In this document: in pieces, positions 17,058 to 24,754 of the stretch
Layout of the letters: every line of letters begins with the position of its first letter
Numbering within the stretch: the stretch's first letter is position 1
NCBI GenBank assembly: GCA_016281355.1
Contig: JAEEIL010000019.1
Span: forward strand, 1-47,860
Direction of reading: 5' to 3'
Length of the DNA: 47,860 bases
Origin: Elusimicrobiaceae bacterium
Lineage (GTDB): Bacteria; Elusimicrobiota; Elusimicrobia; Elusimicrobiales; Elusimicrobiaceae
The notes under the pieces: generated by a model
Told to the model about the DNA's origin: nothing
The model's input: the letters and a program-made list of their open reading frames with translations, nothing else
The model's database searches: none
Made by a program: the position numbers and the translations under genes

Positions 17058-19164
17058 ACTTTTATTTATAATTTCTTTGTTTTTACTGAATACTTTTGCT
17101 TTTTGCCAAAGTTCAAACTTGCCTGCACCCGATAAAGAAGATTTTATATTTTTTACCGCAGATGAAGTAAATTACGATAATGTTAACGGTACGGCGCAGC
17201 TAAAAGGGAATGTTCGCATAAATTTAAACAAAGATGATGAACAATATACAGTTTTAGGCCAAGAATTTACTGTATATCCAAAAGAAGAAAAAATAACATC
17301 ATCTTCCCCTGTCACAATTCAAAACAATGAAGGAACTTTTACTTTGCAAAAATTTAGTTATAATACCAAAGATAAAAAAGTTGTTATGGATAATTTTCAG
17401 GCCCAGTATGGCCCGATGCGTATAATTTCCGCAAAACAATTTTCAGGGGAGGAAACAGAATATAATTTAAAGAAAGCAGTTTTAACTTGCTGTGATAGAG
17501 AAGCACCGCATTATACTTTAACAATAGGTAGTGCGAAATTAAAACCTGAGGTCAGTATTTCCGGCACAAATGCTGTTGCGCGTTTAGGAAAAGTTCCTGT
17601 TTTATATTTACCTTATTTTTACCGTTCTTTAAATAAAGATCATTTGTTTACCACATATTTAGATTTCGGTCAAAGTAAAAATACCGGGCTTGGCATATTG
17701 TCGTCTACGGTTTATTCAAAAGGCAATTTTGCTGTCACAGGTAACCTTGATTATTACACAAAAGCAGGTATAGGATACGGTTTAATTTTGGGCTATGATG
17801 ATCCTTCAAAATTTCGTGGAAACATCCAAGCGTATACTATTAAAGATAAAGTTATGGATATGCAACGCTGGGGTATAAACGGTGGTTTTTGGTGGGAGAT
17901 GTACGATAGTTCTAACTCTTTAAACGATGAAGACGGTGCAATATATTTTGCCCAAATGAAAACCCGTACTGTTTCTGATCCGGAATTTAATAATGACTTT
18001 TTTAGAAATAACCCTTATGTCGTTTCGCCTGATAAATTAACCCAAACCTCTTTGGTCCGCCAAAGCCGTGTAAGCAATTTCCGTATCAGTTATTATGATA
18101 TCAGTAAATTAGATGAAACGACAAAAACTTTTCATAATTATAAAACAGATTTGCCGGAAATTGCCTGGAATTTTACCCCTTTTGTATTGCCTAAGACCGG
18201 TGGTATAGTAAATAATTTTAATTTATCTTTCAATAATACAAAGTTTAATGAAACTCCGGCAGATAATAATGACTTTTTACAATATTTTAAAGGTACTTGG
18301 AGAAGTTCAAAAAGTTTCCGCTTACACCGTAATTTAACTTTAACACCAAGTGTTTTTTATAACCAGGAAATTGCTTTTAAAGATCCTAAATCCCAAGAGA
18401 AAGATAATTACGTCGGCCGTTATGGTACGGAAGTTAACTTAAGAACAAATCTTCCGACAGGTGCTTTAGATTTCGGCTACCGCTATAAACACCGCACAAC
18501 GGATAAAGTTTTAGTTATTGATGAATATCAGAATGTCTTTAACCGTGAAGAACAAAATGCTTTTTATGTTCAAAATTATTATATGCCTACAAACAATTTA
18601 TATTTTAAAATCGCAAGTGGCATAGATATAGGCAAAGATATAAATTCTTGGAAATTAAATGACAGATTAGAACCTTTGCTTGCTGAAATCGGTTATTTTA
18701 ACCAACAAAGCGGGACAAATTTCTTCTTACAAAACTTATATGATTTTGATGCCGGCAATCAGGCTTTTGTTTTAAACACAACTTTTCATGATCCGCGTGA
18801 TCCGGAAAATAAATATATTACCTTGGGTGTAACAAATTATAAAACCACACGCCACAGTTTCTTATTTACAACCAAGTTCGCCATTGCCCCTAAAGAAAGT
18901 ACTTGGCATGCAAACATGGGCATAGATTTTGAAATTAAAGATTCTTCTGTTCACGGTTATTCAAAACATATTTTAGTTTATAAAGATTTCCATGATTTTA
19001 ATGTGATGTTAGGTGTCAGGGATAGAAGCCACAACTTATCTTTCCATTTCGCAATAAATGTAATATGTGGCGGTAAAAACAAAGAAACAGCAGCCCAACA
19101 GCGCATAAATCAATATTGGTACCCTTGGCAACAAGGTTATACGGACGCTGGTCCTAATTTATAG
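17047..19164 (+). CDS. lptD: LPS-assembly outer-membrane protein LptD-like
   Basis: This 705-residue outer-membrane protein is probably the LptD translocon that inserts LPS into the outer leaflet. A signal peptide (residues 1-20, ending TFAFC) is followed by an OstA/LptA-like beta-jellyroll (about 30-135, with VNYDNVNGTAQLKGNVRI). A long beta-barrel with alternating aromatic strands follows. The LTCCDREAPHY segment at 146-156 matches the cysteine-containing segment after the jellyroll in LptD proteins. Another cysteine near the C-terminus (VICGGK) could form the disulfide that LptD needs. It overlaps the ROK kinase gene by 11 bases and has no strong Shine-Dalgarno. The lipid A genes elsewhere in the window support the role. 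Confidence 0.85.
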   Translation: MKSKLLFIISLFLLNTFAFCQSSNLPAPDKEDFIFFTADEVNYDNVNGTAQLKGNVRINLNKDDEQYTVLGQEFTVYPKEEKITSSSPVTIQNNEGTFTLQKFSYNTKDKKVVMDNFQAQYGPMRIISAKQFSGEETEYNLKKAVLTCCDREAPHYTLTIGSAKLKPEVSISGTNAVARLGKVPVLYLPYFYRSLNKDHLFTTYLDFGQSKNTGLGILSSTVYSKGNFAVTGNLDYYTKAGIGYGLILGYDDPSKFRGNIQAYTIKDKVMDMQRWGINGGFWWEMYDSSNSLNDEDGAIYFAQMKTRTVSDPEFNNDFFRNNPYVVSPDKLTQTSLVRQSRVSNFRISYYDISKLDETTKTFHNYKTDLPEIAWNFTPFVLPKTGGIVNNFNLSFNNTKFNETPADNNDFLQYFKGTWRSSKSFRLHRNLTLTPSVFYNQEIAFKDPKSQEKDNYVGRYGTEVNLRTNLPTGALDFGYRYKHRTTDKVLVIDEYQNVFNREEQNAFYVQNYYMPTNNLYFKIASGIDIGKDINSWKLNDRLEPLLAEIGYFNQQSGTNFFLQNLYDFDAGNQAFVLNTTFHDPRDPENKYITLGVTNYKTTRHSFLFTTKFAIAPKESTWHANMGIDFEIKDSSVHGYSKHILVYKDFHDFNVMLGVRDRSHNLSFHFAINVICGGKNKETAAQQRINQYWYPWQQGYTDAGPNL

Positions 19165-19173
19165 AGGTGCATT

Positions 19174-19731
19174 ATGATGGCAAAAGCAAAAGTCCCTTAC
19201 GGGCGTATAGAAGTTGTTTGCGGTTGTATGTTTTCCGGCAAAAGCACGGAACTTATCAGGCGTATTGAAGTCGCACAACATGCCGGCCAAAAAGTACAGG
19301 TTTTTAATTCTACTTTAGATAAACGTTATGCCCGCAAAGGTATTGCCACACATGATTTAGTTAAAATGGATGCAACTACCGTTGACAGAGCGGAAGAAAT
19401 TTTAGATTTTGTTGAAAAAGATACAGAAGTTATTGCAATAGATGAAGTTAATTTTTTTACCGAAGATATTGTTAATGTTGCCCAAACTTTAGCCAAACAA
19501 GGCAAACGCGTTATTTGTTGTGGGCTTGATATGGATTATCAGGGCGTACCTTTTGGCAGTACCGCAAAACTTTTGGCGGTTGCCGATAGTGTTTTAAAAC
19601 TTGCTGCCCGTTGTGTTGTTTGTGGCAAACCTGCACGTCGCACGCAAAGAACCGCAAAAGTTAAGAGCCGTATTTATGTGGGTGGGGCTGACGATTATGA
19701 AGCCCGCTGCGCCGACTGCCATGAGGTTTAA
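19174..19731 (+). CDS. tdk: Thymidine kinase
   Basis: This 185-residue type II thymidine kinase phosphorylates thymidine or deoxyuridine for salvage. The P-loop GCMFSGKST lies at residues 17-25, the Walker B/catalytic region reads VIAIDEVNFF, and the lasso/zinc domain carries CVVCG and a C-terminal CADC pair for the structural Zn. Two ATG codons are adjacent (19174 and 19177), and AGAGGTG upstream serves either. The protein ends soon after the last Cys, slightly shorter than many homologues but complete. It closes the plus-strand gene run that includes deoC. Confidence 0.95.
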   Translation: MMAKAKVPYGRIEVVCGCMFSGKSTELIRRIEVAQHAGQKVQVFNSTLDKRYARKGIATHDLVKMDATTVDRAEEILDFVEKDTEVIAIDEVNFFTEDIVNVAQTLAKQGKRVICCGLDMDYQGVPFGSTAKLLAVADSVLKLAARCVVCGKPARRTQRTAKVKSRIYVGGADDYEARCADCHEV

Positions 19732-19913
19732 TACGTGTTGTATTTCCGCATTATGCGTTCGTACGCGCGGAACGTGCTTGCATATTTAAGTGCTTTTTGG
19801 TTTTTCTGCTCCTAAAGTACCGAGATGTCGCTTCGCTCCTGTACTTCTGGGTATTCGTCGTCAAAGAAAAATTAAAATTATCTCAAAATTATTTGCCGAG
19901 TGATAGAATTATT
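19732..19913. other. Intergenic element with hairpins between convergent genes
   Basis: These 182 bp separate the ends of tdk (+) and mtaB (-). The composition is more GC-rich than nearby intergenic DNA. It holds two potential hairpins. One has cgttc/gaacg arms around gtacgcgcg (about 19758-19778). The other has arms aagtac (19815-19820) and gtactt (19841-19846) with an inner gag/ctc step. Several minus-strand frames stay open across 19740-19870, but none has a proper start. No standard T-run terminator is seen. It may be a multi-copy intergenic repeat, which I cannot verify from one copy. Confidence 0.35.
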
Positions 19914-21137
19914 TTATTCCCCGTAACAAATACCGTCTTGGGCTTTGGTGATTTTTACTTTTAGTAAAGTGTTTTTTGGTGTGTTTAAAGATACTAAAAC
20001 TTTTTGGAAATTTGCCGCAGTAGCAACTTGATATTTGCCGTATTTAGTTAAATCTTCAACTAAAATTTCTTGTGTTGTGTTTATTAGTTTTTCAGCGGCA
20101 GTTTGGCGTAAAATTAAATCTTCTTCACGCAAAATATTAGCGCGGCATTTAATTTCTTTTGTGTCAATTTGCGGAAGTTTTGCCGCCGCTGTCATCGGGC
20201 GCGGCGAATAACTGAAAACATGCAAACCGGCAAAACCTATCTTACGTACAAATGCAACGGAGTTTTTAAAATCTTCTAAACTTTCTGTCGGGAAACCTGC
20301 AATAATATCAGTATAAATAAAAATATCTTTTATTTTTTGTCGTATTTCTTTTACGCGTTTTTCAAAATCTTCGGCGGAATAATGGCGGTTCATTTCTTTT
20401 AAAACTTTACTTGAACCGCTTTGCAAAGGTAAATGTAAATAATTGCAAAATTTATTTCCGGCACTAGAAACAACTTCCAAAAGTTCATCAGTTACAGTAG
20501 GCATTTCTATAGAAGAAAAACGGACGCGGAAATTGCCTTCCAAAGCAAAAATTTCTTTTACTAAACCGGCTAGATTTGTTTTTGTTTCCGCACAAAAATA
20601 ATTGCCGATGTTTATACCCGTTAAAACAATTTCTTTATAACCTGTAGCAATTAAATTTTTGATTTCTTTAAGCACGATTTCTTTGGGTTTAGAAGTTTTT
20701 ATCGGGCGTGTAAAAGGCACAATGCAGTAGGTACAAAAGTTTGTGCATCCGTCTTGAATTTTAACAAAAGCTCGCGTTTTACCATGATGTTCTTTAACTG
20801 TCCAATCAATATTTTGTTTAAAAAGTTCTTGCGGTAAATTTTCTTTTTGTACAATTTCGGCTTGTTTAACTTTTTCCAAAATTTCTTTTGCACCGTGCCT
20901 AGCAAAACATCCTGTTAAAATCAGGCGCGCTTTAGGGTTTTTGCGTTTAATCAAATTGGCTTCTTTAAGGGCATCTTTGTCTGCATTACGTGTTACGGAA
21001 CAAGTGTTTATTAAACAAATATCAGCATATTGCGGCGTGGTTACTATTTTGTGGCCTCGGCGTAGGAATTCTTCAAGCAAAGCCTCACTTTCCACTTGAT
21101 TAACACGGCAACCGAAAGTTTTTATATAAATTTTCAT
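19914..21137 (-). CDS. mtaB: tRNA t6A37 methylthiotransferase MtaB
   Basis: This 407-residue radical-SAM enzyme adds a methylthio group to t6A at position 37 of ANN-decoding tRNAs. The N-terminal UPF0004 domain has the three cluster cysteines C10, C46 and C77. The radical-SAM CxxxCxxC is C131, C135, C138 (GCTNFCTYC). A C-terminal TRAM-like domain follows. The start is taken at 21137, where MKIYIKTFGCRVNQ matches the family's first residues. The frame extends 9 codons upstream but only into rsmE. The ATG overlaps the rsmE stop by four bases, so both genes form one unit devoted to RNA modification. Confidence 0.92.
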   Translation of the reverse strand: MKIYIKTFGCRVNQVESEALLEEFLRRGHKIVTTPQYADICLINTCSVTRNADKDALKEANLIKRKNPKARLILTGCFARHGAKEILEKVKQAEIVQKENLPQELFKQNIDWTVKEHHGKTRAFVKIQDGCTNFCTYCIVPFTRPIKTSKPKEIVLKEIKNLIATGYKEIVLTGINIGNYFCAETKTNLAGLVKEIFALEGNFRVRFSSIEMPTVTDELLEVVSSAGNKFCNYLHLPLQSGSSKVLKEMNRHYSAEDFEKRVKEIRQKIKDIFIYTDIIAGFPTESLEDFKNSVAFVRKIGFAGLHVFSYSPRPMTAAAKLPQIDTKEIKCRANILREEDLILRQTAAEKLINTTQEILVEDLTKYGKYQVATAANFQKVLVSLNTPKNTLLKVKITKAQDGICYGE

Positions 21138-21814
21138 AAATTTGCTAATGCCCACACCGCACATGCGGCAGCAGTTTGCGCACGTAAAATATTTGCCCCA
21201 AGTGTTACAGGTTTTACATTGTAAATTTTTGCGAGTTCAATTTCTTCTTTGGCATATCCGCCTTCAGGGCCGATAAATATTGCAATATCTTTCCCGGTTG
21301 GGATTTGTTCGGTTATCGAAGTTTTTTGTTCGTCTTCATAACAAATTAAAGCAGGTGTTTTTAAATTTTTTAAAGCGTTTTCAAAAGTAAGCGGGGGTAA
21401 AATTTGCGGTATTTTTGCAATCTCGCATTGTTTGGCTGAAGCCAAAACAATTTGCCCCCAACGTTCTTTTTTTGTGTCCCATTTTTTTAATAAAGTTTGG
21501 TCGCAAAATTTACTGAAAACAGGGCAAAAAGTGCTTGCACCTGCTTGCGTACAAAGGTCCAAAAGTTCTTCCGTTGCCGGGCGGGAAATAGCACTAAAGT
21601 AAAGTGTAATATTTCTTTTAAGTTCGCGGCTTGGAATTTGTTTTATAATTTCACCGCCTTGAGTGCTTGTTAAACGGGCAAGATATTTTTTGCCGAGCCC
21701 GTCAAAAATTTTTATTTCCTGGCCGGTAGTATACCTGGCCACTTTTAAGTGGTGCGCTTCTTCTTTTGAGAGGGTAAAATTTTTACCGTTAATTTCTGCT
21801 AGGTACTGTGGCAT
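21134..21814 (-). CDS. rsmE: 16S rRNA m3U1498 methyltransferase
   Basis: This 226-residue SPOUT-class methyltransferase modifies U1498 of 16S rRNA. An N-terminal PUA-like domain (EEAHHLKVARYTTGQEI) precedes the knotted SAM-binding domain with IGPEGGYAKEEIE and LGANILRAQTAA, the hallmark motifs. The length is slightly short of the E. coli protein but complete. No Shine-Dalgarno is present. Instead an extended -10 (TGCTAAAAT) lies 6 nt upstream of the ATG, and it directly follows the terminator of the gene behind it. It is the first gene of the rsmE-mtaB pair. Confidence 0.93.
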   Translation of the reverse strand: MPQYLAEINGKNFTLSKEEAHHLKVARYTTGQEIKIFDGLGKKYLARLTSTQGGEIIKQIPSRELKRNITLYFSAISRPATEELLDLCTQAGASTFCPVFSKFCDQTLLKKWDTKKERWGQIVLASAKQCEIAKIPQILPPLTFENALKNLKTPALICYEDEQKTSITEQIPTGKDIAIFIGPEGGYAKEEIELAKIYNVKPVTLGANILRAQTAAACAVWALANL

Positions 21815-21820
21815 ATAATA

Positions 21821-21829
21821 ATTTTAGCA
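21821..21829 (-). promoter_or_regulatory. Extended -10 promoter of rsmE, leaderless layout
   Basis: The minus strand reads TGCTAAAAT, then six bases, then the rsmE ATG at 21814. The T-run of the upstream terminator ends immediately before it. The expected +1 coincides with the start codon. Confidence 0.6.
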
Positions 21830-21862
21830 AAAAAACACCCGCGGTGTTTAACCGTGGGTGTT
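21830..21862 (-). terminator. Intrinsic terminator of the DUF4424 gene
   Basis: An 11-bp stem (aacacccacgg paired with ccgcgggtgtt, one wobble) with a short loop is followed on the minus strand by seven T residues. It lies 17 nt after the DUF4424 gene stop and abuts the rsmE -10 box. Confidence 0.92.
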
Positions 21863-21879
21863 AAATAACTTATAAATAT

Positions 21880-23316
21880 TTATTTATCAAGTTTGCCAAA
21901 CGGAATTAAATTATTTTTATGGGTATAACCTGTTGTTTCCTCATCTAATAAAACAATAAACCAATCTTTTTTATCAGATGGATAAGCCCAAATATAGTAA
22001 CCGTTTTCCAAAGTTTTTATTTTTTTGCCGTTGGGTTTTGCGCGGACATTTGCCGGCCCATCTACACGGTAAAATTGCGGGATAATTTTTGGCATTTTGC
22101 CGGCATAATCGCATGCAAGTTCAAAAGAAATTTCACTTTTGGGAACAAAATCTTGTTTAGTTTCCAATAAATAATTTTTTGGAGCAACACGAACAAATGT
22201 TTGTTTATAGTCCTTATCATAAGTAGAAACAGCGGCCCCTAATCTTCCCCAAACGAGCAAATTAAATTTTTCTATCGGTGTTTTCCAATTATTTGCGGTG
22301 GTAATAATGTAAGAAGATTCATACCACATTTTGCCTGATTCAAAATAGGTACCTACAATTTTTCCTACCTCAGGGCTTGCCGCACCGATACTATTGCTAT
22401 AAATAGATGGCTTATACTCATGCCTAATATGTATAATTTTATGCGGTGGAAAAGTCTGTTTCCAATAATACATAACTTCTTGTTTATAATGGCCTCCTGG
22501 ATTATAGTATCTATCGGCCCCCAAATGATAAACATCTTCACCGGGAATGCATTTCTTTTCCCAAGGTAAAAATTTTCTACATCCAACGTTATAATGATTA
22601 ACAACTTGGTTGATAGGGGAAAGATTTTTCTTATTTAAATCAATATAGGAAGGTAGCGTTGCTCCACTTTTTTCAAAAGAATCACGGTCATTTGTAAATT
22701 GTTTTGCAAGTTCATAATCAGCCTTACCTTTTTCACAATCACGATCTTTACTCTTTTGGTCAGACCAAGGAACAATGTCTTCTTCATAGATCATACAATC
22801 TTTGGAAAGCAAACCTAATTCTTCTAACTTTTTTTGTTCATCAATAGGTAATTTGAGTAAAGGTTCTATTATTTTTTTAAAAGTTTGTTCCGTTTCTTCC
22901 GGCGCCATTTCTATTGACTTATAATAAGTATCTATACCCATTAAATTAAAATATTTTGTTACATCCGTGCCATTAAAGGTAACTTTACGGCTGAGTTCTG
23001 GCTTAATTTCTTTCCCGTTAGTCCATACACGGAATTTAAAGTTATGAGGTTCTTCAGTATAATCATGAAACGGCCCTACAGTAGGGATGGGGAAAAACAC
23101 GGTTGTTTCCACAGGCTTATCCGTAATATTTTCAAATAAATAATCAACTGTTACTGTGTCGGATAAAAGTAAAGCCTCGTGTTTCAAAACAATGCCGTCT
23201 TGCTTTTCAAAGCGTATTTCCCCTGTCGGCAATAATTGGCCTGCGGTATCATTAGCCGCCGCAAAAACGGCACACATAAAAAATAAGACTAAAGTATATA
23301 AAAAGTTTTTTTTCAT
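21880..23316 (-). CDS. Exported DUF4424-family protein with C-terminal SH3-like region
   Basis: This 478-residue secreted protein starts at 23316, where a signal peptide (MKKNFLYTLVLFFMCAVFAAA) follows an AGGAG Shine-Dalgarno. The nine codons further upstream lie in the terminator of the preceding gene. After cleavage the N-terminus (NDTAGQLLPTGEIRF, then DTVTVDYLFENITDKPV and FFPIPTVGPF) matches the DUF4424 pattern. The central part contains several cysteines (CMIYEED, RDCEKG, VGCRKF, KKCIPG). The last 70 residues (PANVRAKPNGKKIKTL...) look like a bacterial SH3 domain of the type that binds cell wall. DUF4424 has no known function. It is probably a periplasmic protein with its own terminator. 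Confidence 0.82.
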   Translation of the reverse strand: MKKNFLYTLVLFFMCAVFAAANDTAGQLLPTGEIRFEKQDGIVLKHEALLLSDTVTVDYLFENITDKPVETTVFFPIPTVGPFHDYTEEPHNFKFRVWTNGKEIKPELSRKVTFNGTDVTKYFNLMGIDTYYKSIEMAPEETEQTFKKIIEPLLKLPIDEQKKLEELGLLSKDCMIYEEDIVPWSDQKSKDRDCEKGKADYELAKQFTNDRDSFEKSGATLPSYIDLNKKNLSPINQVVNHYNVGCRKFLPWEKKCIPGEDVYHLGADRYYNPGGHYKQEVMYYWKQTFPPHKIIHIRHEYKPSIYSNSIGAASPEVGKIVGTYFESGKMWYESSYIITTANNWKTPIEKFNLLVWGRLGAAVSTYDKDYKQTFVRVAPKNYLLETKQDFVPKSEISFELACDYAGKMPKIIPQFYRVDGPANVRAKPNGKKIKTLENGYYIWAYPSDKKDWFIVLLDEETTGYTHKNNLIPFGKLDK

Positions 23317-23325
23317 TTTTTCTCC

Positions 23326-23351
23326 TAAAAATCCCCCGGCCAAACCGGGGG
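23326..23351 (-). terminator. Intrinsic terminator of the POT transporter gene
   Basis: A perfect 7-bp stem (cccccgg / ccggggg) with a 5-nt loop is followed on the minus strand by ATTTTT. It sits 8 nt past the transporter stop and just upstream of the DUF4424 gene's Shine-Dalgarno. Confidence 0.88.
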
Positions 23352-23359
23352 TGTTTAAT

Positions 23360-24664
23360 TTATTTCACGCCGTGCATCCAACGCTTGATCGGTTTAACTA
23401 AAACTAATAAAATCAAAGAGGCAACTATCGGTGTAATCACCGGCCAGGTAAAGAATTGTGTTAAATTATCTTTATCAAGGAACCCTGAATATTTGCCTGC
23501 AAGCCAACCGGCAGCGGAGTTTGCCAAAAACCAAATACCCATAAATAAAGAAATAAATTTTACCGGCGAAAGTTTTGTCACCATTGAAAGCCCAACCGGA
23601 GACAAACAAAGTTCACCCATCGTAAACATAAAATATGCGCCGATTATCCAAAGCATGCCGAATTTATCTTTGCAAACTATTGATGCCGTCAAAAGCAAAG
23701 CATAGCCAAGTGCAATTAACCAAAATGCCAGAACAAATTTTGCCGGGATGCTCAAGTCTTTATTTTTCTTACCGAGTGTCACCCAAAGTTTAGAAAATAC
23801 CGGTGCAAATAACATAATAAATAATGGATTTACTGACTGAAACCAAGCAGTAGGAATTTCAAAAGTTTTGCCGAAAATGTGGACAATTCTATCAACATTA
23901 TGTTCCGCAATTAAGTTAAGTGCGGCACCTTTTTGTTCAAAAATTGCCCAAAAGAAAACGGAGAAAAACGCCATAATAAAAATAACCGCTATTCTTTGTT
24001 TTTCTTCTTTAGTGAGGGGTTTGTTTTCTGTTTTAACTTTTTCCTTTTTTTCGTAATGTTTAGGGGAAAGGCCTTTACCTTGCAAAAATTTATTTTGGCC
24101 CCAAAGGAAAGTTATTAAACCAATACCCATACCGATAGCAGAAGATCCAAACCCCCATCCCCAACCGAAGTTATGTGCAAGTGTTCCCGCAATTAAACCG
24201 GCCAAAAAAGAGCCCAGATTTATACCCATATAAAATATTGTAAAACCACTATCACGGCGCGGGTCGTTTTTTTCATAAAGGTCACCGACAATACTTGAAA
24301 TATTCGGTTTAAAAAATCCGTTACCGATTACAATAAAAGCCATAGCCCAAAACACCCAAGTTATACTTCCGCGCCCCATACACAGTTGACCAAGTGCAAT
24401 ACAAATTGCACCGATAATTATCGCTGCGCGTTTGCCGATCCATTTATCGGCAATATATCCGCCAAAGAGGGGGGAAAGGAAAATCAAACTCATCAATGTT
24501 CCAAAATGACCGCTTGCTTCTTTTGTGCTGAGTAAAAGTTCTTTTGTTAAATATAAAATAAATAATGCTTTAAGGGAGTAAAAACTAAACCTTTCCCACA
24601 TTTCCGTTGCAAATAGTAAATATAACCCTGCAGGTTGCTTTTGTTTAGCAGTAACTTTTGTCAT
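23360..24664 (-). CDS. POT-family proton-coupled di/tripeptide transporter
   Basis: This 434-residue, strongly hydrophobic protein has 12 or so predicted membrane helices. The POT signature is visible: the ExxER-type proton site in TEMWERFSFYSLKALFILYL, the loop GGYIADKWIGKR and the family motif FFKPNISSIVGDLYEK...DSGFTIFYMGINLGS. It imports small peptides with protons, fitting an amino-acid-fermenting or host-associated lifestyle. It is somewhat shorter than typical POT proteins, mainly in the loops. A CGGAGGT Shine-Dalgarno precedes the ATG, and an extended -10 promoter and a terminator bracket it, so it is a single-gene unit. Confidence 0.93.
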   Translation of the reverse strand: MTKVTAKQKQPAGLYLLFATEMWERFSFYSLKALFILYLTKELLLSTKEASGHFGTLMSLIFLSPLFGGYIADKWIGKRAAIIIGAICIALGQLCMGRGSITWVFWAMAFIVIGNGFFKPNISSIVGDLYEKNDPRRDSGFTIFYMGINLGSFLAGLIAGTLAHNFGWGWGFGSSAIGMGIGLITFLWGQNKFLQGKGLSPKHYEKKEKVKTENKPLTKEEKQRIAVIFIMAFFSVFFWAIFEQKGAALNLIAEHNVDRIVHIFGKTFEIPTAWFQSVNPLFIMLFAPVFSKLWVTLGKKNKDLSIPAKFVLAFWLIALGYALLLTASIVCKDKFGMLWIIGAYFMFTMGELCLSPVGLSMVTKLSPVKFISLFMGIWFLANSAAGWLAGKYSGFLDKDNLTQFFTWPVITPIVASLILLVLVKPIKRWMHGVK

Positions 24665-24691
24665 AATACCTCCGAAATAGAATACTTTTTT

Positions 24692-24721
24692 ATTTTAGCA
24701 AAAAAATTATAAACCGGGCAA
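24692..24721 (-). promoter_or_regulatory. Promoter of the POT transporter gene
   Basis: On the minus strand TTGCCC (24716-24721), an 18-nt spacer and TGC-TAAAAT (extended -10, 24692-24700) precede a short leader of about 20 nt containing CGGAGGT. The TGCTAAAAT core is identical to that of rsmE and hisS. Confidence 0.65.
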
Positions 24722-24742
24722 GCACTGTGCTAAATAATTTCA

Positions 24743-24748
24743 TATAAT
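24743..24748 (+). promoter_or_regulatory. -10 box of the bamA operon, leaderless layout
   Basis: A consensus TATAAT is followed by six bases and then the bamA ATG at 24755. No Shine-Dalgarno is present and no -35 match is obvious. Confidence 0.6.
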
Positions 24749-24754
24749 GTATAT

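Noticed and set aside
17047-17109. LptD-like protein as a lipoprotein (Cys at residue 20)
   Set aside because: The sequence before the Cys (TFAF) does not fit a lipobox, and LptD is a barrel with a normal signal peptide.
19601-19789. 62-residue plus-strand frame overlapping the tdk end
   Set aside because: Starts inside the conserved zinc region of tdk in another frame with no Shine-Dalgarno.
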